Shown in pieces: positions 34,606-40,576 of a stretch of 40,576 bases of DNA. Both the position numbers and the translations under genes were made by a program. The notes beneath the pieces are model-generated. The model did not search any database and was not told the DNA's origin. It saw only the letters and a list, made by a program, of their open reading frames with translations. The stretch comes from Maribacter flavus (GTDB lineage Bacteria > Bacteroidota > Bacteroidia > Flavobacteriales > Flavobacteriaceae): the NCBI RefSeq assembly GCF_008386635.1, contig NZ_VUOE01000005.1, positions 1-40,576 on the forward strand. Direction: 5' to 3'. Position 1 is the first letter of the stretch. Each line of letters begins with the position of its first letter.

Positions 34606-36294
34606 TTATTTTCTTGAAGCATTTTTTTGCCTTGGATCCGTAGCCTTGGTATTGGGAAGGTTGTTCACGGGGTCGCTCTCATTTTTGCTCCGCTCCTCTT
34701 CTTCGGCATCAATATCTATGGGATTGTCAATTCCCCGGATGGTGACCAACTCAATGTTGTTATCGTCCTCATCAAAGATGTCGTCCTTGGTCATGATGCG
34801 TTCATCGCCCCGCCAAATAAAGCCTTGGAGTTTTCTACTGTTTTCCGGGAGTTCCGCTTCCGTATAGATGGTTCCATCGGGATTGGTAAAAAACGTCAGG
34901 TCCTCTACATCGTTATTGGCCATGGTTATTCTGATGGCACTACAGACCGTTTTGTCAATGCCAATAAGCGCATCGTCATCATTGTACATGTAGTAGATTA
35001 CCTCCGTATTCTGTACCAGGTCGATAATCTTTAATTCGTTTTCCACGAACTGACCGTACAGATTGATGCCCTTCGCCTGATTATACCCTTTTTTACTGAT
35101 GCTGTCCAGAGAAATGACAAAGGCATTTTGTAAAACTTTTAATGAATCCAACTTTTCCGTTTCCAAGTTGGAAATAAGATGGATACTGTCGCCTGTCATC
35201 TGGTTGGCCCCGTTCCATAAAATGGGATTTTTAATCAGTTGGGTAATACCCGTTTTTTCTTCGGAATGAATGGAATCACACTTGCCACTAAGGTCTTTTT
35301 TGAAAAACTTGGCGTTTCTAAACGCACGCGTAATCCTAGCCTCCGGTTTACCGGTAACCATCAAGGTATCGCCATGGACATAGAGCGAATCCAGTTCTTG
35401 AACCAAAATAGAGACAGCCCTTTTTGTCGCAAAAACCGAATCTTTCGCTTTATGGACTTCGGCATAGTGAGCTCTTATTACTCCATTGTTTATGGTGTCC
35501 GTAACGGTGATATTGTTGGTGGCTGATGCGAATTCCCTGGCCTTGTTAAAATAAACGCTATCCCCCTCTACGATGCGATTATTATAATTGATTTTGGTAT
35601 TTTTTATGCCGTAACCACTCTCCACCTTGGTGTCGTAAAACCCCCGTTCGCAGTAAATTTTATAGGTTTCCCCAACAATGGTGGACGGCCCATACATATA
35701 GGCATTTTTGGAAGTCGTGTAATAATCCAGTTGCTCCGAATCCAAAATATATTCAGGATTGTCAATATGAACGCTGTCCAAGAACTGATATTTTTTCTGT
35801 TCCATGAAATACCGACCTATTCTGCTGGTCAGGGTATTGGCCGAATCTATTACGGTGCCATTATCTTGGTAGTAGGCTTCCTGCTTGATACGGTCCAACC
35901 GAAGTGTATCGGTTCGTAGGGTCATATCGGCGTTTTTTAACACGACATTGCCCCAGGCTTTGGCCAATTTTTCATCTCCCTGATAATTGATTTTTTTGGC
36001 CGTCATTTCTACGGAATCGCCTTGTTTTAAGAGCACGTTGCCAATCGCCTCCAGCCGATTTTCACGCTGAAAATAAATGGCCACGTCGCACCATAGGTCG
36101 GCCCCTTGGTGTTCAAATTGGACCTGTCTTTCATCCTTGCTAAAAATGGAGGCACCGGGATATTCGGTTTCGTTTTTGGTGAAGTTGGCCCCATAAACAA
36201 TATTGATTTGTTTAGGTTCCTCTGGGGGTTCCTGCGCAAAAACGGATATGCTTACAAAAAGGAACCAGGTTCCCAATACGGTACTACGCAACAC
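34606..36294 (-). CDS. OstA/LptA-like exported protein
   Basis: A 562-residue periplasmic protein with a signal peptide (cleavage near SVFAQ). It consists of repeated short beta segments of the LptA/OstA type (for example VEMTAKKINYQGDEKLAKAW, LRTDTLRLDRIKQEAYY, EGDSVYFNKAREFAS, ARITRAFRNAKFF), which in lipopolysaccharide export stack into a beta-jellyroll bridge. Such long OstA-like proteins are common in Bacteroidota. The C terminus is charged and of low complexity. The gene is followed by the aminotransferase. Confidence 0.85.
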   Translation of the reverse strand: MLRSTVLGTWFLFVSISVFAQEPPEEPKQINIVYGANFTKNETEYPGASIFSKDERQVQFEHQGADLWCDVAIYFQRENRLEAIGNVLLKQGDSVEMTAKKINYQGDEKLAKAWGNVVLKNADMTLRTDTLRLDRIKQEAYYQDNGTVIDSANTLTSRIGRYFMEQKKYQFLDSVHIDNPEYILDSEQLDYYTTSKNAYMYGPSTIVGETYKIYCERGFYDTKVESGYGIKNTKINYNNRIVEGDSVYFNKAREFASATNNITVTDTINNGVIRAHYAEVHKAKDSVFATKRAVSILVQELDSLYVHGDTLMVTGKPEARITRAFRNAKFFKKDLSGKCDSIHSEEKTGITQLIKNPILWNGANQMTGDSIHLISNLETEKLDSLKVLQNAFVISLDSISKKGYNQAKGINLYGQFVENELKIIDLVQNTEVIYYMYNDDDALIGIDKTVCSAIRITMANNDVEDLTFFTNPDGTIYTEAELPENSRKLQGFIWRGDERIMTKDDIFDEDDNNIELVTIRGIDNPIDIDAEEEERSKNESDPVNNLPNTKATDPRQKNASRK

Positions 36295-36413
36295 GAATTT
36301 TTTTTTTCAAAAATAGGATTTTTAGCGGTGGCTGGCACATCCTTAGCATTCTTTTAGGAAACCTGGATTCCTATTCGTTTCCTTTGGGAACTAAGTTCGA
36401 AACTCAGTTTTCC

Positions 36414-36434
36414 AATAATAGCTGGACTATTGTT
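36414..36434. other. Small hairpin downstream of the second ThuA gene
   Basis: AATAATAG (36414-36421) and CTATTGTT (36427-36434) form an 8-bp stem with one G-T pair and a 5-nt loop, in the 158-bp gap between the ThuA gene and the OstA-like gene. It lacks a T run, so a weak terminator or processing hairpin is the most that can be said. Confidence 0.3.
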
Positions 36435-36452
36435 AGTGCCGGTTTCTCGCCA

Positions 36453-37442
36453 TTAGTGTATGGGTTTTGGCTTTTGGTTCAATTTGTACTTTTGGCCAAA
36501 TCCGGAATTGTTGGGTTCATAGGGACTCGCCAAGGTAACGTTCACCCCATCCTCAGGAATCTTATCCTCTTTCCCCAATGCCCAAAAAATTCCGTTAATG
36601 GCAATTTTGCGCACCTGCGGAAGTTTAAAATCATAAGGGTGGCCCAAGGTGGTAAAAAATACGCGCCCTGCTTTCCCACTGTTACCGGTATAACTTTTGG
36701 TCCAGGCTACGGGGTTGGTCAGTGGAAATTTATCCAAATTTCCATCTATTTCATGTTGGGACTTGGTGGAGTATCCTTTTAGAATAGGTTTTGAGTCGCC
36801 ATATAAACTCCAATCCCCACCATCCACATGATAGAGCCAGGAATATGCCTCAAAAGGTTTAAACCCGTTGAGGATGGCATTACTGGAATCGATGGCGGAT
36901 ATATTCGTAACGGGAAATTTGCCGTCGTCAAAATGACCGTGGTGGGTAATCCATTGCTGACCGAATACTTTGGTAGGCCATTCATTGTTCCAGTATTCCA
37001 AGGTTGAATCATCGTATTTGAAGGCGTGGGTCGATGTTCTAAAGCCTACGATCGGTTTTCCAGATTCCACATAGTTTGAAATGTAATCCCGTTCTTCTTT
37101 GGGCAATTGCCTGTATCGGGTAAAGATCACCATTAAATCTGCATCTTCCAATGCTTCCAAATTTGAAATATGGTCCAATCTGTTGGGGTCTATAGTCCCA
37201 GTGGAGTCCAAAGCATAACAAACAGTGACCTTGGCGTTCAATTCCCTTTTAGCTATGGCCGCCAGCATGGGCATGGATTCTTCGGAGCGATATTCCTCGT
37301 CCCCGGTTACGAACACGATATGTGGGGGATTTTCAGTTTTCTTTTGTGCCAATTGGGGCTCCTTTTTTTCCTCCTTGCAGGCGAAGGCCAGTATCATAAA
37401 AGCAAATACCATTAAGTGTCTGAAATTGATTCGTTCTTTCAT
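36453..37442 (-). CDS. ThuA-like domain lipoprotein (copy 2)
   Basis: A 329-residue lipoprotein (lipobox AFAC, Cys22; then a Lys/Glu-rich linker) with a ThuA/glutamine-amidotransferase-like domain. Motifs: HIVFVTGDEEYRSEESMP, ADLMVIFTRYRQLP, GKPIVGFRTSTHAF, FGQQWITHHGH, PVAWTKSYTGNSGKAGRVFFTTLGHPYDF. The last segment is the family's conserved C-terminal signature. It differs strongly from the ThuA protein at 4512 (different motifs around the active-site pocket, lipid anchor instead of free secretion). It lies 110 bp after a large PVC-type heme protein gene, with the 64-bp leader element in the gap. Confidence 0.87.
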   Translation of the reverse strand: MKERINFRHLMVFAFMILAFACKEEKKEPQLAQKKTENPPHIVFVTGDEEYRSEESMPMLAAIAKRELNAKVTVCYALDSTGTIDPNRLDHISNLEALEDADLMVIFTRYRQLPKEERDYISNYVESGKPIVGFRTSTHAFKYDDSTLEYWNNEWPTKVFGQQWITHHGHFDDGKFPVTNISAIDSSNAILNGFKPFEAYSWLYHVDGGDWSLYGDSKPILKGYSTKSQHEIDGNLDKFPLTNPVAWTKSYTGNSGKAGRVFFTTLGHPYDFKLPQVRKIAINGIFWALGKEDKIPEDGVNVTLASPYEPNNSGFGQKYKLNQKPKPIH

Positions 37443-37472
37443 ACTTTTAAGATTAGGTTTAGAGCTTCATTT

Positions 37473-37536
37473 TTAAACATTTCCTTTTGTAGAGGTATTT
37501 AACTTACCATAACAAATCCCTCGATGAGGGTTTCAT
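37473..37536 (-). promoter_or_regulatory. Conserved 64-bp ThuA leader element, copy 2
   Basis: This is the second copy of the element at 5451-5514, 60 of 64 positions identical and also ending 30 nt before a ThuA start codon. On the minus strand the palindrome is CCCTC-ATC-GAGGG (37518-37530) and the second stem is GGTA-AGTTAAA-TACC (37494-37508), here fully Watson-Crick. It lies 16 bp after the stop of the PVC-type gene, so it could give ThuA its own promoter or act as an intra-operon RNA element. Confidence 0.7.
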
Positions 37537-37552
37537 GGTCTTCATTTAAATA

Positions 37553-40500
37553 CTATTTCATAGGATGTTCCTTCAACAATTCATCCGGGGTGTAAAAATC
37601 GTTTCGGTCTTTGGTGGCTTCCCTGACACGTTGTACCGTTTCGGGTTGTACGACAGACGCTTTGTTTCCAAATGCATTGCGCACATAGGTCAGTACCGCC
37701 GCGATTTCCTCATCGTTCAATAGACCTTTAAAAGGCATCATAGGAACCTGACCGTCATAGTGATTGCCCATGACGTCCATGGGCCCGTACAGGCCATGTA
37801 AAGCCAATTTAATAAGTCTTTCTTCATCGCCGGTAACCCATTGTTGATTTACCAAAGTTGGATAGCCAGCCTGTTGAAGACCGGTACCACTTTCTTGGTG
37901 GCAGGTAATGCAATAGCCCTCCGTTTCATAAATTTTCTTTCCTTGGGCAAACACCTTTAAATCCTCCCCTTCAAGCGTAGTGATGAGGTTTTCTTCTTCT
38001 GTGGTGTCCAAGAAGTTACCGGTAAGTCTTGTTTCGGCGAACTTATAGGAATCTTCCATCCATCGGTCCAAAGGATGTTGACCCGCAATTTCCAGAATTT
38101 CCAATCCTTTCTCTTTTGGTAACCAGGAGGCGGCCGTTATAGCTTCCAAGCGTACACGGCCATGTGCATCGGCAGCCGCTGTCTTTAAAAGTTCCTGTGC
38201 ATTGTCCAGTTGATGTCCCATATATCTGAGAACGCGTACCGAGGCTGCCCTGACCCTATGGTCCTGCGATTGCAGCAGGCTTTCAAGCAGGTTTTTGTCC
38301 ACCTTGTTCAGTCCCCAGGTTACCCATAAGGCTTCCAATCTGTGGTGTTCAAAATTTTCCTCCGATGCATCTAGGTTGTTTACCCACGTTTTTAATTTTT
38401 CCAGAACTTCATCTGTATTCCTGGCCCTAAGTTCGCGTCGGGTTCTGTATCGGGTCCTATATTCTGGCAGTTTTAGGTTCCCCAATAAGGTCTCTATGGA
38501 TGCCCCGTCGATTTTGGCCGGTTCCACCAAGGGTCTGGAAGGATAGGTGATCCGGTAAATCCGTCCGTGGACATGATCACGTAATGGGTCCCGTGCATTG
38601 TGTTGCATATGGCCGATGAGTACATTGTGCCAGTCTACCACATACAGGGAACCATCTGGGGCGAATTCCATTTCTACGGGTCTAAAGTTTTTGTCCTTAC
38701 TGCTGATGAGGTCCAGCCGATGTTTTGTTTTATATCCCGTACCATCTTCCATCACTTGATGTTGCTTCATTCCCAAAAACCCAATGGAATTGGCAAGGAT
38801 CATATCTCCTTGTACTTCGTCTGGAAAATGTCTACTGGAGATAAATTCCATGCCGGAGGTAGGCCGTACCCGATGGGCCTCCTCGATAAGGTCCTCTGTC
38901 AACGGAGATGCTACACCATAAATCGGTTTTAAGGTGCTGGGCATCATCCAATTGACCGTTGGCCCGGAAGTATGCAGGAAAAAGTCCTGTCCCCAATCGT
39001 CAAAAGCGATTCCCCACGGATTGGGAATACTCACCTGAACGGCGCGCTCCAATTTTTTTCGTTGCGGATTGTATCGGTAAAAGCCGCCGTTGGTGCCTCG
39101 CACGGGACCGTAGGAAGTCTCCACGTTGGTGTGGAGAAAAACTCCTTCGGCCATATAAAAAGCCCCGGAAGGATCCGCACAGAAAGCGGAAATGGCATGA
39201 TGGGTGTCATGGTCATCAAAACCGCTTAGCAGGATTTCGATATTATCCGCCTTGTCATCGCCATCGGTATCGGTTAAAAGTTTAAGGTTCGTTCCCTGAC
39301 TCAGGTACACCCCCTCTGGGGCAAACTCAAATCCTATGGGCAAATGAAGGCTGTCCGCAAAAACCGTTTGCTTGTCCGCTTTTCCATCGTTATCTGTATC
39401 CTCAAGAATGATCAGTTTATCGTTCGGTTTGGCATCGCCTACACGATAATGTGGATAGGAGGGCAGGGTAGCCACCCATAATCGGCCTTTATTATCGAAG
39501 GAGATTTGTGCGGGGTTGGCCAAATCCGGAAACTCCTTTTCGGAAGCGAACAACTCCACTTTATATCCCTCCGGGACCGTGAGTGTTTCCAATGCGTCCT
39601 CCCCGTATTTGTAACTGATCATTTCTCCTTCGTCAGCTAGATTGTAATTTGTTTCTACTTCGGGGAGTACCGTGGTCCTGGCATCGGCCATAGAAATATC
39701 ATAATTCTTATTTTTGAGGATGGACCAGATGGCGGTATCCCTGATTGCGGTCATTTCCCTGACCTTCAATTTTTCATAGGGATAATTATCGGGTCCAAAC
39801 GGGTCGTACCTCCTTCCATAGGCATGCACCCCGTTGGGAATTTTATAGTCATTATGCCAATAGAAATTCTTTTCGTTAACCATTTTGTTGATGGCCATTC
39901 GTTTAGAGGCGCTACCGACTTCGGGGATTCCTGTAAGCTGTTCCACAAGGTAGGCAGCAAATTTTTGATACCCTTTTTCATTTAACTGAGAACCATCTAT
40001 CGTGTAGTCATCATTATCTGCAAACCACCCTAAGGTCGGCGTATAAACATCTATAAAGGGTACTTGGTTTTCAAGACTTACCTCTTTTATGGCATCTGTA
40101 TACAACCTAAGATTTTCATTCTCCTTTTGACCGTTGGGTAGGTCCAGCTTTTGGGAAAGGTCCTCAAATGCAATTGGGGATATAAGGACCAGTTTTGGAC
40201 TTGTTTTTCCATTATAGACCTGATTCTTGGTGTGTTGGATAAAGGCCTCCAATTCACCTTTAAAATTATCCAACTCCTCTGGACCTTCAAAGGATTCGTT
40301 ATAGCCAAAAAATCCAAGAACGATATCCGCCTCCAATTGTGTCAACCATTCATCCGGAGAGGGGAAAAATCCTTCGCTGCCGGAATTTTGGGCCAGTTCC
40401 GTTTGGAATTTCTCCGCGCCAGGAAACGCCCATGGATTGTTTCTGGACGAATGTGGCCTGAACCCGGGGGTGTTTCCACCATCGCACATGTTCCGTATCC

Positions 40501-40576
40501 GCAGGGAGTCCTTTGGGAACCTCAATTGCATTTCGGTCTCAAAAAAACCGTAATTCAGCATTCTGGAACCTAGGTT
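37553..40576 (-). CDS. PVC-type heme-binding protein with N-terminal SGNH domain, 5' end cut by the window
   Basis: At least 1007 residues; the frame remains open past the ATG at 40561 to the window edge, and the extra residues NLGSR before MLNYGFFE match how family members read (GN-x-L-x-x-R-M), so the true start is outside. Domains in order: an SGNH/GDSL-like hydrolase domain (to about 215; GFFGYNESF block, then DGSQLNEKGY where a His is expected), a beta-propeller dehydrogenase domain (about 330-680) with calcium-loop-like DTDNDGKAD and DTDGDDKAD, HEAT-like repeats (about 700-870), and a C-terminal cytochrome c with CITCH (encoded at 37898-37912). Likely extracytoplasmic. It is a larger relative of the protein at 2267 and lies upstream of a ThuA gene. 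Confidence 0.87.
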   Translation of the reverse strand, partial: NLGSRMLNYGFFETEMQLRFPKDSLRIRNMCDGGNTPGFRPHSSRNNPWAFPGAEKFQTELAQNSGSEGFFPSPDEWLTQLEADIVLGFFGYNESFEGPEELDNFKGELEAFIQHTKNQVYNGKTSPKLVLISPIAFEDLSQKLDLPNGQKENENLRLYTDAIKEVSLENQVPFIDVYTPTLGWFADNDDYTIDGSQLNEKGYQKFAAYLVEQLTGIPEVGSASKRMAINKMVNEKNFYWHNDYKIPNGVHAYGRRYDPFGPDNYPYEKLKVREMTAIRDTAIWSILKNKNYDISMADARTTVLPEVETNYNLADEGEMISYKYGEDALETLTVPEGYKVELFASEKEFPDLANPAQISFDNKGRLWVATLPSYPHYRVGDAKPNDKLIILEDTDNDGKADKQTVFADSLHLPIGFEFAPEGVYLSQGTNLKLLTDTDGDDKADNIEILLSGFDDHDTHHAISAFCADPSGAFYMAEGVFLHTNVETSYGPVRGTNGGFYRYNPQRKKLERAVQVSIPNPWGIAFDDWGQDFFLHTSGPTVNWMMPSTLKPIYGVASPLTEDLIEEAHRVRPTSGMEFISSRHFPDEVQGDMILANSIGFLGMKQHQVMEDGTGYKTKHRLDLISSKDKNFRPVEMEFAPDGSLYVVDWHNVLIGHMQHNARDPLRDHVHGRIYRITYPSRPLVEPAKIDGASIETLLGNLKLPEYRTRYRTRRELRARNTDEVLEKLKTWVNNLDASEENFEHHRLEALWVTWGLNKVDKNLLESLLQSQDHRVRAASVRVLRYMGHQLDNAQELLKTAAADAHGRVRLEAITAASWLPKEKGLEILEIAGQHPLDRWMEDSYKFAETRLTGNFLDTTEEENLITTLEGEDLKVFAQGKKIYETEGYCITCHQESGTGLQQAGYPTLVNQQWVTGDEERLIKLALHGLYGPMDVMGNHYDGQVPMMPFKGLLNDEEIAAVLTYVRNAFGNKASVVQPETVQRVREATKDRNDFYTPDELLKEHPMK

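Noticed and set aside
1..40576. Mobile element, prophage, CRISPR array or defence island
   Set aside because: No transposase, integrase, Cas protein, short regular repeats or tRNA-flanked insertion was seen; the only long repeat found is the ThuA leader pair.

Overview
The window looks like a piece of chromosome from a marine member of the Flavobacteriaceae (Bacteroidota). The supporting evidence is: a 6S RNA with the flavobacterial fold beside zapA and rny; a TonB-dependent receptor with a carboxypeptidase-like regulatory domain; the flavobacterial trio rlmD - DUF6452 - DUF6048; CCC-motif/DUF2752 membrane proteins; DUF349, DUF4268 and DUF368 genes; and several promoters matching TTG-N17-20-TAnnTTTG. 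I did not identify genus or species. No transposase, phage gene, CRISPR array or tRNA was seen, and most of the window is ordinary core genome.

Layout. 1-125: tail of a 5S rRNA and its terminator. 254-4507 (+): amidohydrolase, hemolysin III-family membrane protein and a PVC-type heme-binding lipoprotein. 4512-5420 (-): a secreted ThuA-like protein. 5693-7701 (+): an SDR D-mannonate oxidoreductase and mannonate dehydratase UxuA. 7786-8882 (-): DUF4268 protein and ZIP transporter. 8965-10373 (+): THUMP rRNA methyltransferase and a small membrane protein. 10374-13027 (-): rlmD, DUF6452 lipoprotein, DUF6048 protein. 13260-14540 (+): ornithine aminotransferase with a strong terminator. 14590-15552 (-): three small membrane proteins. 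15611-18013: Smr protein, lipoprotein and cysteine desulfurase. 18024-22846 (-): M23 peptidase, TonB-dependent receptor and a small secreted protein. 23037-25417 (+): coiled-coil protein, zapA, 6S RNA and RNase Y. 25447-26946 (-): mono-heme protein, MarC and DUF3124. 27016-33314 (-): DUF349, aroE, two DUF368 transporters and a TPR protein. 33418-36294 (-): class III aminotransferase and an OstA-like protein. 36453-40576 (-): a second ThuA-like lipoprotein and a second, larger PVC-type heme protein whose 5' end lies outside the window.

The most unusual observation is a 64-bp element present twice (5451-5514 and 37473-37536). The copies differ at 4 positions with no indels. Each lies exactly 30 nt upstream of the start codon of a ThuA-like gene, although the two ThuA proteins have diverged strongly. 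Each ThuA gene also neighbours a PVC-type beta-propeller/cytochrome c gene. Together this suggests two co-regulated extracytoplasmic modules, probably for oxidative handling of a sugar or glycoside. The first lies back to back with the uxuA/SDR hexuronate genes. The function is inference; the repeat, its spacing and the gene pairing are read directly from the sequence.
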